A stretch of 64,000 bases of DNA from Aminipila sp963524205 (GCA_963524205.1 CAURED010000015.1:40140-104139); one strand, 5' to 3'; positions 1 to 8,382 are shown, counted from the stretch's first letter. Notes: a model not told the origin generated them from the sequence alone. Numbers and translations are program-made.

Positions 1-645
1 AATTATTATCATAGCATCAACTTCCTGTGCCAGTTTTTTGCAGCTTTCCTGCCTTGAATTTGTAGCATTACAGATTGTATTATTAATATATAATTTACAC
101 TGTTTTCCTTTGAGCTTAGTAATAACTTCCTCAAAGTGATTTTTTTGGATAGTAGTCTGCGCAACAACAAAATATTCCCCATGATCTAGCTTTTCTGCTT
201 CCTGCACAGAATTTATAATAAAAGCACTATTTTCACACCACCCATTTATCCCTATAACTTCAGGATGTGTATAATCACCTATTATTATGATTTTTTTTTG
301 ATCATTATATGCATGTTTCACTAAATCATGAATTTTTTTAACAAATGGACAGGTAGCATCAATTAATTCAAACCCCATCTTATCTGACTTTTCATAGAAA
401 GCTTTACCTTCTCCATGAGACCTTATAATAACTACATCTTCTTCAGACGCATCCTCTGGTTTTTGTATAATTTCTACTCCTTTTTCTAGTAAATTGTCTG
501 TAACGATTCTGTTATGAATTAAAGGACCACAAGTAAATACCTGCTTGTCCCCCCTATACTTTTCAGCTGTCTCTTCAGTGATTTCAATGGCTCTTTTTAC
601 ACCAAAACAGAATCCTGAGTTCTCTGCTAATTTAATCTCTGCCAT
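1..645 (-). CDS. ispH: 4-hydroxy-3-methylbut-2-enyl diphosphate reductase IspH (5' part, runs off window)
   Basis: Last enzyme of the MEP isoprenoid pathway; an Fe-S protein that reduces HMBPP to IPP and DMAPP. The 215 visible codons stay open to base 1, so the gene continues outside the window. Seen directly: the N-terminal NSGFCFGVKRA with the first cluster cysteine (residue 13), IIRSHGEG, DATCPFVKK with the second cysteine, and NNTICNATNSRQ with the third. The start ATG at 645-643 lies inside the 3' end of rarA (14-base overlap), so the two are probably co-transcribed. In many Clostridia ispH is fused to an S1-type RNA-binding domain; that cannot be judged here because the C-terminus is missing. 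Identity is secure from the three cysteine motifs. Confidence 0.95.
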   Translation of the reverse strand, partial: MAEIKLAENSGFCFGVKRAIEITEETAEKYRGDKQVFTCGPLIHNRIVTDNLLEKGVEIIQKPEDASEEDVVIIRSHGEGKAFYEKSDKMGFELIDATCPFVKKIHDLVKHAYNDQKKIIIIGDYTHPEVIGINGWCENSAFIINSVQEAEKLDHGEYFVVAQTTIQKNHFEEVITKLKGKQCKLYINNTICNATNSRQESCKKLAQEVDAMIII

Positions 646-1915
646 TTATTTTTCTTACTCCCTCTAAAAACTTTTTAAATGCCGATTCATTGCCATTTTC
701 CGTTGGCTCATAATACTTTACCCCTTCATTATAAAGGTTGTCCGGCAAATACTGCTGTTTTACATATCCACCATAAGCATGTGGATACTTGTATTCTAAG
801 CCTATGCCTCTTTTCGATGCTCCCGAATAATGTGCATCCTTTAAATGTAACGGAATATCGTCAATCTGTTTTGTTTTAATATCATTCATAGCCTTATTCA
901 GCGCCATATAAGCAGCATTCGATTTAGGAGAAGAAGCTAATGTTACTACAGCTTGGGCTAAATTTATCTGCGCCTCAGGTAATCCTACCATTAGTGCTGC
1001 CTGAACACATGAATTTACAATAGTTATCGCTGTAGGATATGCCATGCCAATATCTTCACTAGCAATAACAAGCAACCTTCTTCCTAGCATTTGAATATCT
1101 GCACCACCATTAAGAAGCCTAGCCAGATAATGAACTGCAGCATCTGGATCACTACCTCTTATCGATTTTTGCAATGCAGATAGAAGATTATATCTGTCTT
1201 CACTTCGATCATAAAAAGTAGTCTTTCTTTGCATTGCCTCACCTACAAGCTCTGTAGTAAGCTGCATATTATTATTTAGATTATCTACAATGAATCCGAG
1301 CGTATCTAATGCTACCCTGGCATCACCAGAACTTAACTCTGCTAAAACCTGGAGTGGTTCTTCATCATACTTTATGTGAAGGTTTCCAAGTCCACGTTCT
1401 ATGTCTTCAAGGGTAAAAATTAAAATGTTTATTAAATCTTTAGTTGTGTGTTGTTTAAACTCATATATATTTCTTACCCTGCTTATGATAGCATTATTTA
1501 TAGAAAAATATGGATTTTCTGTTGTGCTCCCAATAAAATGTATGACACCTTCTTCAATTGCCTTAAGTAACGAGTCCTGTTGTAATTTATTCCATCTATG
1601 TACTTCATCTACATACACATAAGTTGTCTGCTTTTGTATTCCAAAAAATTTCAACTGTGCTTTTTCTATAATTTCTTTTAATTCTTTAATTCCTGTAGTA
1701 GAAGCATTTAATTCATAAAATTCCCCATCCATTTCCCTGGCAATAATTCTAGCAAGCGTAGTTTTCCCAGTACCTGAAGGGCCATAAAAAATTGCAGAGT
1801 CAAAGGTTTTATTCTTTATTGAATTGTAAAATAAAGAACCCTTATACATAAAATGACTCTGTCCTATAAAATGATCAATGCTATCTGGTCGCATTCTTGT
1901 TGAAAGAGGAATCAT
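632..1915 (-). CDS. rarA: Replication-associated recombination ATPase RarA (MgsA)
   Basis: AAA+ clamp-loader-like ATPase that acts at stalled or damaged replication forks. Numbering from the ATG at 1915: PLSTRMRP family start (3-10), Walker A GPSGTGKT (45-52), Walker B VDEVHR (102-107), sensor TTEN (131-134), then the C-terminal tetramerisation region rich in alanine. About 427 residues, the usual length. An in-frame TTG at 1939 would overlap the upstream stop as TTGA, but the ATG at 1915 has a better ribosome site (AGAAAGG, about ten bases upstream) and fits the family N-terminus. Downstream it overlaps ispH by 14 bases, and upstream it follows a SPOR-domain gene, so the three probably form one operon. 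Confidence 0.93.
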   Translation of the reverse strand: MIPLSTRMRPDSIDHFIGQSHFMYKGSLFYNSIKNKTFDSAIFYGPSGTGKTTLARIIAREMDGEFYELNASTTGIKELKEIIEKAQLKFFGIQKQTTYVYVDEVHRWNKLQQDSLLKAIEEGVIHFIGSTTENPYFSINNAIISRVRNIYEFKQHTTKDLINILIFTLEDIERGLGNLHIKYDEEPLQVLAELSSGDARVALDTLGFIVDNLNNNMQLTTELVGEAMQRKTTFYDRSEDRYNLLSALQKSIRGSDPDAAVHYLARLLNGGADIQMLGRRLLVIASEDIGMAYPTAITIVNSCVQAALMVGLPEAQINLAQAVVTLASSPKSNAAYMALNKAMNDIKTKQIDDIPLHLKDAHYSGASKRGIGLEYKYPHAYGGYVKQQYLPDNLYNEGVKYYEPTENGNESAFKKFLEGVRKINGRD

Positions 1916-1935
1916 ATAAATTTTACCTTTCTTTT

Positions 1936-2526
1936 TCAATCTTTTCTTTCTGTAATAAAGGCATCTGAATACTTAGTTCCTACTAAAGAATTCATAGTGG
2001 TTACTGCCTGTTCTTTTTGTTCAAACAACTGACTTATGACCTTATATGCCCCATCTTTTTCGACAATTTGAGCAGTAATGCCACTTGATTTTAGTTCTGA
2101 AATAAGACTTTCTGCACTTAATTTAGTAGAAAAGCTGCCAAATTGTATGCAATAGCCATTTTGTGCCGTTGATGCTGGGGTCTGTCCTGTTGGTGTAATA
2201 TTTAACTGGTCCTCTACAATATTTGAATCAGAATTTGGAACGTTCTGTTCAATACCCTGGCCAGTTGTATTTTGTTCATTCTTTTCATTATTCTCATTTG
2301 GATTGTCCTCATCTGAAAAAAAGCTTAAAAACTTTTCAATTTTAAAGCCTTCATTATTAGTGCCATCTGAAGTACCATCTGAATTAAATAATGGATAAAT
2401 TATAAATTTTGCAGCTCCATATCCAAGTAATACTGCAATACTCATTATAACAATAATTGCAGTAAAATTCACCTTTGTTTTTTGACGATAATTACTTCTT
2501 CGTCTGTTTCTTCTAATTGGTCCCAT
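1936..2526 (-). CDS. SPOR-domain single-pass membrane protein
   Basis: 196 residues: a very basic N-terminus (RRNRRRSNYRQK), one membrane segment at about 21-46, a low-complexity Asn/Glu/Gly/Thr linker at about 48-122, and a C-terminal SPOR domain (about 125-192, starting GYCIQFGSFSTK). SPOR domains bind peptidoglycan stripped of stem peptides at the division septum, and in spore formers such proteins also occur near engulfment and cortex enzymes. The topology (short cytoplasmic basic tail, external SPOR) is inferred from the positive-inside rule. The stop nearly coincides with the rarA upstream TTG. The exact wall process it serves cannot be read from sequence. Confidence 0.85.
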   Translation of the reverse strand: MGPIRRNRRRSNYRQKTKVNFTAIIVIMSIAVLLGYGAAKFIIYPLFNSDGTSDGTNNEGFKIEKFLSFFSDEDNPNENNEKNEQNTTGQGIEQNVPNSDSNIVEDQLNITPTGQTPASTAQNGYCIQFGSFSTKLSAESLISELKSSGITAQIVEKDGAYKVISQLFEQKEQAVTTMNSLVGTKYSDAFITERKD

Positions 2527-2590
2527 ATTTCATTTATCCTCCCTACTCCCCTACTAGGAATATCATGCTATTTAATTGTATGATTTTAAA

Positions 2591-2629
2591 TAAAAAAAAT
2601 ACCCAACTCCTTTAATAAATAGAATTGAG
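2591..2629 (-). terminator. Rho-independent terminator behind the small membrane ORF
   Basis: On the minus strand CTCAATTC pairs with GAGTTGGG (8 bp with G-T pairs, loop of about 12) and is followed by T-A-T8. It lies just past the stop of the ORF at 2652-2816 and supports that ORF being transcribed as its own unit. Confidence 0.7.
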
Positions 2630-2651
2630 CATTTGTAATTTTTAATTGTTC

Positions 2652-2816
2652 TTAGACCTTAGATCTGCAGCGCCTTTTCAATTTGCAGTGATTATTATTT
2701 ATTTTTTTAATAAGAAAATATGTCAGAGTCATGTCAATTGCATAAAGTACCCCATAAATTGTTGTTACAAATTTTGCATGTTTTTTGTAATTCCAATTGG
2801 CAAAAAAATTCTTCAT
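2652..2816 (-). CDS. Small membrane protein, unknown function
   Basis: 54 residues from the ATG at 2816 (MKNFFANWNYKKHAKF...), with one hydrophobic segment FVTTIYGVLYAIDMTLTYFL flanked by lysines and a basic Cys-containing tail. An in-frame ATG eight codons upstream (2840) exists, but the site AAAGG-TAGGAGCT-ATG favours 2816. A good terminator follows at 2591-2629, which is the main reason to call it real; I recognise no family. It could also be a chance ORF in AT-rich DNA. Confidence 0.5.
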   Translation of the reverse strand: MKNFFANWNYKKHAKFVTTIYGVLYAIDMTLTYFLIKKINNNHCKLKRRCRSKV

Positions 2817-3064
2817 AGCTCCTACCTTTCTGTTCTTCAATTCGTAATATTATTTACAGTGAACAATATGTTTATTCCTTAAATTTTTATTATATTATTT
2901 TAACTAATATAATATGCCTTAATTTTCAAAAATTCAACTTGTTTGCATATTAAATTACCATTATATAACCTTTATTTTTACTGTACAAGTCTGTATTTTA
3001 AGCCATTTGGCTTTTTTTATATTAATTAATTTGTTGTAATTTTTATTTAATTTCGAAATAATTG

Positions 3065-3093
3065 TAGACATTTTTATGATTCCCCTATATAAT
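3065..3093 (+). promoter_or_regulatory. SigA-type promoter of the zinc-ribbon gene
   Basis: TAGACA (3065-3070), 17-base spacer, TATAAT (3088-3093). Predicted RNA start is near 3100, giving an unusually long 5' leader of about 170 bases before the ATG at 3269. Confidence 0.65.
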
Positions 3094-3259
3094 AAAGTTA
3101 ACGAATATTTAAAATAACTTTGGCTCGATCTGAACATGGAAACTTCTCTACCCGGAAACTAATGTCCCTAGCATCTGAAAAGAAAGACTTCTAAATCTGA
3201 ATCGTCTCCCATTTTGATATTTTAAATATTTAAGTAATTTTTTTTTAAAATATGGAGGA
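3094..3259 (+). ncRNA. Candidate structured mRNA leader upstream of the zinc-ribbon gene
   Basis: This stretch covers most of the 2817-3268 gap, which otherwise holds no gene. Visible structure: AAAGTTA...TAACTTT near the 5' end; an island richer in G and C at about 3121-3210 than the surrounding AT-rich DNA, holding three ATCTGAA copies and two GGAAACT copies; and a perfect 10-base inverted repeat ATATTTTAAA (3217-3226) / TTTAAAATAT (3244-3253) whose right arm directly abuts the GGAGGA ribosome site at 3254-3259. CTCC at about 3206-3209 could pair with that site. Together this suggests translational control, but I could not match it to any riboswitch family I know. Inference only. Confidence 0.4.
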
Positions 3260-3268
3260 ATTAAGATT

Positions 3269-3427
3269 ATGGAAGACAGAACACTTATTTGTCAGGATTG
3301 TGGAAATGAATTTATATTCACTGTTGGAGAACAGGAATTTTACAAGGAAAAGGGTTTTGACAATGAACCAAAGAGATGTAAGGAATGCAGGGACAAGAAA
3401 AAGCAGGAAAGACGTAGAGATAGATAA
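3269..3427 (+). CDS. Small zinc-ribbon protein
   Basis: 52 residues with two CxxC knuckles: CQDC at residues 8-11 and CKEC at 37-40, separated by an acidic/aromatic middle (FIFTVGEQEFYKEKGF), then a strongly basic tail RDKKKQERRRDR. This is the layout of the probable zinc-ribbon family (zf-trcl-like) common in Bacillota; the basic tail suggests nucleic-acid contact, but its function is not established. The start ATG at 3269 has an ideal GGAGGA site nine bases upstream. A longer overlapping frame begins at 3252, inside the ribosome site, and lacks the Cys pattern. Two terminators follow directly. Confidence 0.85.
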   Translation: MEDRTLICQDCGNEFIFTVGEQEFYKEKGFDNEPKRCKECRDKKKQERRRDR

Positions 3428-3453
3428 TATTAAAACGATCTTACATTAAAAAT

Positions 3454-3478
3454 AGCCGAGGAAACTCGGCTTTTTTTA
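3454..3478 (+). terminator. Rho-independent terminator of the zinc-ribbon gene
   Basis: AGCCGAG-GAAA-CTCGGCT (7 bp stem, GAAA tetraloop) followed by seven or more T, 26 bases past the stop. Confidence 0.92.
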
Positions 3479-3488
3479 TTATGTACGA

Positions 3489-3509
3489 GTGGCGAAGCCA
3501 CATTTTTTT
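3489..3509 (+). terminator. Second, tandem terminator
   Basis: GTGGC-GAA-GCCAC followed by A and T7, only 11 bases after the first terminator on the same strand. It probably serves as a backup terminator. Confidence 0.65.
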
Positions 3510-3514
3510 ATTAT

Positions 3515-3560
3515 AATAAAAAATACTGCACAAGTATTAAAGCTTATCTATGCTTGTGCA
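3515..3560 (-). terminator. Terminator of the 3592-4047 gene
   Basis: On the minus strand TGCACAAG ... CTTGTGCA (perfect 8 bp stem, loop of 17) is followed by GTATTTTTTATT. It closes the operon that begins with the ArsB/NhaD-type transporter. Confidence 0.75.
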
Positions 3561-3591
3561 TTTATATTAAAAGATTTGTTTTTAACTGAAA

Positions 3592-4047
3592 TTATAGTTT
3601 TTTTACTCCTTTATGAATCTCATCAATTGTACTAATTAATGTATCAATTTTGTCATTAAGTATAGTTAAATCTGTTCCATCTACATTATGATTTAGAAAG
3701 AGTTCTTCCATACGATCTGTAAGAGTGCTTACTGTTTTAGTTACATGAAGAAAGGGCTGAAAATTACTACTTAATGTCGCATTGCGAAATTTATTTACAT
3801 CTTTTGTTATGTAGGCTACAATTTCTTGCTCATCAGCGAACTTTCCTTGAGGAATAGGATATGGTTTAATCCGTTGTAAATAATACTTTTCTTTGTGAGT
3901 AATATTATAAATATAAGAAATAGTCAAGTCATCAGTTAAATCAAATTCTACTAGATACATAGCGCTGCTGGCCTCTAAAATTTTTGAAGCCCCCGCCTGC
4001 CTTAAGTTAACTTCTATTAAGTTTCCTTCTATTGCATTACTGTTCAT
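3592..4047 (-). CDS. Conserved hypothetical protein downstream of an ion transporter
   Basis: 151 residues, soluble, no signal peptide or membrane segment. The N-terminal half is beta-rich (LIEVNLRQ..., MYLVEFDLTDDLTISYIYNIT) and the C-terminal 50 residues look helical with regular hydrophobic spacing (VSTLTDRMEELF..., LTILNDKIDTLISTIDEI), so a coiled coil is possible. I do not recognise the family. It is 38 bases behind the transporter gene, shares its transcript as far as can be seen, and ends at a terminator, so it may be an accessory factor; this is a context guess only. Confidence 0.7.
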   Translation of the reverse strand: MNSNAIEGNLIEVNLRQAGASKILEASSAMYLVEFDLTDDLTISYIYNITHKEKYYLQRIKPYPIPQGKFADEQEIVAYITKDVNKFRNATLSSNFQPFLHVTKTVSTLTDRMEELFLNHNVDGTDLTILNDKIDTLISTIDEIHKGVKKL

Positions 4048-4085
4048 TCTTCCACTTCCTTTCTAGAATTAACAGAGAAACTATT

Positions 4086-5354
4086 TTATGCAAAACGCAC
4101 TACTAAATAAAGGGTAGAAAGCAACATAGAAAGAATCATCATTGGGTATCCTATTTTAAGGTATTGAGCAAAAGTAATTGGATATCCGTGTTTGTTACTA
4201 ATACCTGAAAGTACTACATTTGCAGAAGCTCCGATTAACGTGCCATTACCGCCGAGACAGGCTCCTAACGAAATTGCCCACCAAAATGGCATAACATTAA
4301 GTCCACTTTGCTCCATAGTAAGAATCAATGGAATCATGGTAGCAACAAATGGAATATTATCTAAAATCGACGAAAGTATGGCAGAAACCCAGAGAATTAG
4401 TAACATAGTCGAAACCATATGTCCTTCTGTTGCATTCATAAGAAGATGGGCTAATGTATCAATAACGCCTACTTTTACCATACCACCTACAACTATGAAT
4501 AGCCCCGTAAAAAACACAATCGTAGGCCATTCTACACCCGCAATAATCTCATCTACATCTTGTTTTCCAATAAGCAGCATAATACTTGCTGCAGTTAAAG
4601 CAATAATGCAAGATTCAACCTGCAGTGTGCTATGCAAAACAAACCCAACAGCAACTGAAACGGTTAATATAATACTCTTTCTCATTAAAGACGCGTCTTT
4701 TACTGCTTTTTGTTCATCCAGCTTCATGACTTCCTTCATAGCAGATTTATCAAAAACTAAATGCTTTCCATAAATTATGTAAAAACAACAAATTGTTGCT
4801 GCTAAAACGATAACAATAATTGGACCAAGATTTACAATAAAGTCCATAAAACTTAGATTTGCAGCGCTACCAATCATAATATTAGGAGGATCACCAATTA
4901 ATGTTGCAGTACCGCCAATGTTAGAAGATAGAATCTGGGTCATTAAAAATGGAACTGGATTAATTTTAAGTATCCTAGTAATGGCAAGAGTCATTGGTCC
5001 AACCAAAAGTACGGTGGTTACATTATCCAGGAAAGCCGATAATGTAGCAGTTAAAATCATGAAATACATCATAATTTTCCAAGGATTTCCTTTTGCAAGT
5101 TTTGCCGCCTTAATAGCAATATATTCAAAGATTCCTGAATTCTTTACCACGGCTACAAAAAGCATCATGCCTATTAAGACGCCGATGGTATTGAAGTCGA
5201 TGTATGAAATGCAATCATCAATGCTCAGTACTTTTAAAAGTACAAGTAACACCGCACCAGTTACAGCCGCCACTGCACGATGTACTTTTTCTGACATGAT
5301 AGCAACGATTACCACAATAAATATGGTAACTGCTATAAGTTGCTGTGAAATCAT
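4086..5354 (-). CDS. ArsB/NhaD-type (SLC13-like) ion transporter
   Basis: 422 residues with about eleven membrane segments, arranged as two related halves of the ion-transporter superfamily. Signature in half one: LDNVTT (109-114) and SNIGGTATLIGDPPNIMIG (144-162); half two repeats them as LDNIPF and GGNGTLIGASANVV. These re-entrant motifs bind the transported ion or anion in ArsB, NhaD and SLC13 proteins. The substrate (arsenite, Na+/H+ or a dicarboxylate) cannot be told from the motifs. The genuine arsenic operon of this window is elsewhere (42.0-43.9 kb) and encodes an Acr3 pump, so this gene need not be for arsenic. Confidence 0.85.
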   Translation of the reverse strand: MISQQLIAVTIFIVVIVAIMSEKVHRAVAAVTGAVLLVLLKVLSIDDCISYIDFNTIGVLIGMMLFVAVVKNSGIFEYIAIKAAKLAKGNPWKIMMYFMILTATLSAFLDNVTTVLLVGPMTLAITRILKINPVPFLMTQILSSNIGGTATLIGDPPNIMIGSAANLSFMDFIVNLGPIIVIVLAATICCFYIIYGKHLVFDKSAMKEVMKLDEQKAVKDASLMRKSIILTVSVAVGFVLHSTLQVESCIIALTAASIMLLIGKQDVDEIIAGVEWPTIVFFTGLFIVVGGMVKVGVIDTLAHLLMNATEGHMVSTMLLILWVSAILSSILDNIPFVATMIPLILTMEQSGLNVMPFWWAISLGACLGGNGTLIGASANVVLSGISNKHGYPITFAQYLKIGYPMMILSMLLSTLYLVVRFA

Positions 5355-5461
5355 TTTTAATTACCCCCTTATAAGCTATTATTCTTTTGATTAACTTCTA
5401 TAATAGACTTCTAATTTAGTAAATTCAATATTACGACATAAATTATCCGAACTTTAAGGTC

Positions 5462-5986
5462 TTATCCCCAGCCACATAAATAAGCTTCTCTTTTTAATTC
5501 TCCTAAATAACTTATTAATGATTCCATAGATAAATTCACATTTTTTAATTTTTCTATTACCATATTTATGTAATCACAACAATTCACATCTTCAAAATGC
5601 AATTCATTTAAAAAGATTATTATTCTTTGTGAAAAAATCGACTTGTTTTGGGTCTCTGTTATAGGCATAAATTGAATCTTTATATTTGACATGTTTTGAT
5701 CCACATATATATACTCTTGCTTCAAGGAATATCTTGATTGTAGGATAAAATGATTTTGGGCAGCTTTGATAGCTAATACTAATTTTTCTACTACATTAAG
5801 TATTTCACAAGGATTTTTTAATTGGTCTAAATTCAATTGTTTATAACCTTCTGTATGATACGTTACGCATATTTTTTCTTTTATTTTTACAAATGACATA
5901 GGAATAAAACTTTCACAATTCCCAGTAGCAAAAATTTTCAATTCAAAGTCCTTGATTTCATTATTTTCATAAAAATTCTCCATCAT
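5462..5986 (-). CDS. DUF6382-like protein at the end of the Tad pilus operon
   Basis: About 174 residues from the ATG at 5986, which overlaps the preceding stop as ATGA and has GGGGG just upstream. A longer reading from 6007 would add seven residues but lies further into the previous gene. Soluble, no membrane segment. The PMSFVKIKEKICVTYHTEGYKQLN region matches what I recall of the N-terminal DUF6382 domain, often found fused to FHA domains beside TadE genes in Clostridia; here the FHA part is absent. The role is unknown, and its link to the pilus rests on operon position. Confidence 0.65.
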   Translation of the reverse strand: MMENFYENNEIKDFELKIFATGNCESFIPMSFVKIKEKICVTYHTEGYKQLNLDQLKNPCEILNVVEKLVLAIKAAQNHFILQSRYSLKQEYIYVDQNMSNIKIQFMPITETQNKSIFSQRIIIFLNELHFEDVNCCDYINMVIEKLKNVNLSMESLISYLGELKREAYLCGWG

Positions 5987-6747
5987 ATTCCCCCACATTT
6001 TAGGCAAGGCATATAACCTCGTTTTGTAGCTTCACTCTTTTCTATTTCAATAACATATCTATCTACAGTAGAACAATTAGGGCTATGATATGATTTTCCA
6101 TTGTTAAAGAAACAATATACTACACTTCCTTTTCTAAGTTTTTTTGAACTACAAATACTACAAGGCTTATATTTTTTCTTTATGTTTTTAGTTAATATTG
6201 TCTGCGTAGCTGCAACTTTTATATATGGACAATCTTTTTTATGATATTTTTCTCCTGCTATAGGAAAAATCCAAACTTGCTCTGAATCTTCTATTTCCTC
6301 CATTTGCGAAAATCCCTTTGTTTTGCTATATTTATCACTTCCTAAAAAAGCTCGTGTCGTAATAGTTTCTTTTTCCCATATGGGTCCATAAAATGAAATT
6401 GGAAAATTACAATTCAATTTATAATCAATATCAAACGATATTAACTTGTCTATGTTAAGGTTAAAATACAGATATTTAAAATTGTTGGTATTTACATATG
6501 AACAATTTGAATTTTCTTCTATTCTCTCATCAAGTTTTGTTGTGAACTTAAATGCTGCAATTCTTCCAGCCGGGGTATAGGATTCAATACTTAACTTTCT
6601 TCCTTCATCAGCTGCTATACTCATAACAGTTTCATTAATACTGTTTATTTTAATTAAATAAGAAATGGTTAAAATACCTAATATAATCAAAGGCAGAACA
6701 ATTGCTGCTTCAACTCCAATACTTCCCCTTTTAGTAATTTTGAACAT
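5983..6747 (-). CDS. TadE-like pseudopilin with two C-terminal Cys/His zinc-binding repeats
   Basis: 254 residues. N-terminus KITKRGSIGVEAAIVLPLIILGI... is a TadE-like signal: basic tail, Gly-x-x-x-Glu and a membrane segment at about 12-33. The C-terminal 85 residues hold two copies of an H-x4-C ... C-x-x-C unit (YHKKDC about 168-173 with CSIC 196-199; YHSPNC about 220-225 with CLKC 248-251), the pattern of Ada-like zinc knuckles often exported on Gram-positive surface proteins. The ATG at 6747 is chosen over one at 6792 because CAGGAG sits seven bases before it. It overlaps the end of the DUF5702 gene and the start of the DUF6382 gene, so the operon is tightly coupled. Confidence 0.82.
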   Translation of the reverse strand: MFKITKRGSIGVEAAIVLPLIILGILTISYLIKINSINETVMSIAADEGRKLSIESYTPAGRIAAFKFTTKLDERIEENSNCSYVNTNNFKYLYFNLNIDKLISFDIDYKLNCNFPISFYGPIWEKETITTRAFLGSDKYSKTKGFSQMEEIEDSEQVWIFPIAGEKYHKKDCPYIKVAATQTILTKNIKKKYKPCSICSSKKLRKGSVVYCFFNNGKSYHSPNCSTVDRYVIEIEKSEATKRGYMPCLKCGGI

Positions 6748-7969
6748 AGCAGTACTCCTGTCCATTAATTTTAGTACAATATTTAAAACCAATATAACAA
6801 TCTTTTATGCAAAAGCTTTCATCAAAACCTCCTTGAATATTTATTTGTATTAAATCCATCATTCTCATTAGTTTTATTTCTCTATCCTCAAAATAAAAAA
6901 ACATACGAAGATAATCTTTATATGTACAGCCATAATTACTTGCAGGTTTAACATATCCACCTTTATTTGTCCCCTTTATGGCAGAATCAAGATCTAATGC
7001 CCAATCCTGCTTATTTTTATATAGAGCTACTTTTTCTCCTGCCAAGAGTAATTTTACATCATTTAACGTTTCCGCATATGCCCATGTTTCTGCTAAAGCT
7101 ATAGCTGTTATTGGCGCTTGTGGACCTGGGGTCATAAGTTCAGCCATTTCTAAAATTTGATTTCTTTTATCAAAGTCTGCATACAAATGTGCAGAATTTA
7201 AAATGAGCCTCATAGCTTTAAAATCTTTTATAAAGTTATTCTGATTTTCACTATCACGTAATTGTCCATACAATATATACTCCAGTTCATTTTGAAAGAA
7301 TGTTTCAGTAGAGCTCTCCAGCCCTAATCGATAATTAAATTTATTTAAAATATACTCATTAACAATGAGGTTCTTTGTATTCTGAGATGTAAGTTCCTTC
7401 CATGATGGCAAACCATTAGATAAAATACTGCCTATATTAAAGCCCTCATCTTCAAACTCTTTTGAGGGCAGCGCATTTATAATTCTTTCGTTTATAAGTT
7501 CACCTTTCCCCTTATATACCATCCCCTCTTTTTCTTGTTGTTTTAGCCTGGGATGCTTCATATAATCTATAATATCATTTTCAAAATTATCTACATTTGC
7601 TAACGAAAACAAACTTATATCACAATTTATACTATTTACTCTTGGCTTTATTAAAGTAAGAATATTTTGTGCCCTTTTTTTATTAAAGCTGCTGTTTACA
7701 TAAAACTGTAATTTTTCATTTATCTCCTGGTTATAACTTTTAAAGGCCATAATTCCATATTTATCTTTTAATGCTATATGATATTCTGACAAAATTGATC
7801 TTCCTGCCAACTGCATAACACAATCACAATAAGAGTAATTTGAAACTTTTGTAGATGCATTTACTAAAACTACTACAATCATCATCAAGCAAACAAATAT
7901 CATAGAAAGCATTACCGAAATGTTTCCTTTCTTATTAGTTTTGACACTATAAGGCAATATATTTTTCAC
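6731..7969 (-). CDS. DUF5702 (TadG-like) pilus assembly protein
   Basis: 412 residues. One N-terminal membrane segment (about 17-38, ISVMLSMIFVCLMMIVVVLV) preceded by KTNKKG, resembling prepilin-like leaders; the rest is a large, mostly helical extracytoplasmic domain with several cysteines near the end. It fits the DUF5702 family found between TadE genes in Clostridial Tad loci, taking the place of TadG. The start is GTG at 7969, overlapping the previous stop as TAGTG, which signals translational coupling. Probably a minor pilus or anchoring component in the membrane. Confidence 0.75.
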   Translation of the reverse strand: MKNILPYSVKTNKKGNISVMLSMIFVCLMMIVVVLVNASTKVSNYSYCDCVMQLAGRSILSEYHIALKDKYGIMAFKSYNQEINEKLQFYVNSSFNKKRAQNILTLIKPRVNSINCDISLFSLANVDNFENDIIDYMKHPRLKQQEKEGMVYKGKGELINERIINALPSKEFEDEGFNIGSILSNGLPSWKELTSQNTKNLIVNEYILNKFNYRLGLESSTETFFQNELEYILYGQLRDSENQNNFIKDFKAMRLILNSAHLYADFDKRNQILEMAELMTPGPQAPITAIALAETWAYAETLNDVKLLLAGEKVALYKNKQDWALDLDSAIKGTNKGGYVKPASNYGCTYKDYLRMFFYFEDREIKLMRMMDLIQINIQGGFDESFCIKDCYIGFKYCTKINGQEYCYVQNY

Positions 7970-8382
7970 TAAAGTACCATATCTACCTTTCGTATATATT
8001 CTTTTTCATCAATCAAATACACTGTACCTTGATGCTTTCTTAAAAAGTTATCAGACATCAGGCTATTACCGCTATAAACATGTGATACGACACCATATAA
8101 ACTATTTATTTCTACATTTTTTTCTTCTGTTATATAGATTTTTTTATTAAATGCTCCTTTTCCATATTTATCTTCTGGCATAAATTTGCCCAAATCTGTA
8201 ATTTTTTCACCAGTTTGAGTCATCTCAAACACTTTATCTCTTAGTTCTATGTTAATATTAGCCTTAATCGCATTTCCAGTGTACATACAAATTATTATGT
8301 AAATCACAGCCATTATAGCACCAATAGCTAATGGATATATAATGGCTGCTTCAACCATTAGCGAGCCTCTCTTATTAAACAT
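7969..8382 (-). CDS. TadE-like minor pseudopilin
   Basis: 137 residues: short basic start MFNKRG, then SLMVEAAIIYPLAIGAIMAVIYIIICM, the TadE signature of a glutamate five residues into a long hydrophobic helix. The mature part is small and charged. TadE proteins are processed by the prepilin peptidase and are needed for Flp pilus assembly. The start overlaps the Flp pilin stop by one base (TAATG). No prepilin peptidase gene is present in this window, so processing must depend on a gene elsewhere. Confidence 0.85.
   Translation of the reverse strand: MFNKRGSLMVEAAIIYPLAIGAIMAVIYIIICMYTGNAIKANINIELRDKVFEMTQTGEKITDLGKFMPEDKYGKGAFNKKIYITEEKNVEINSLYGVVSHVYSGNSLMSDNFLRKHQGTVYLIDEKEYIRKVDMVL

Noticed and set aside
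3121..3215. Resemblance of TCTACC...GGA...TCC to a purine riboswitch
   Set aside because: The spacing to any TATAA element is about twice that of the family, and no P2 stem can be formed.
3252..3449. Alternative 65-residue plus-strand frame over the zinc-ribbon gene
   Set aside because: Its ATG is part of the ribosome site region and it lacks the Cys pairs; the 52-residue frame is better supported.
4086..5354. Calling this gene an arsenite pump
   Set aside because: Motifs are shared by ArsB, NhaD and dicarboxylate carriers; the ars operon here uses Acr3.
4192..5394. Long plus-strand frames opposite the ArsB/NhaD gene
   Set aside because: Antisense shadow frames; the minus-strand frame carries the transporter signatures and ribosome site.
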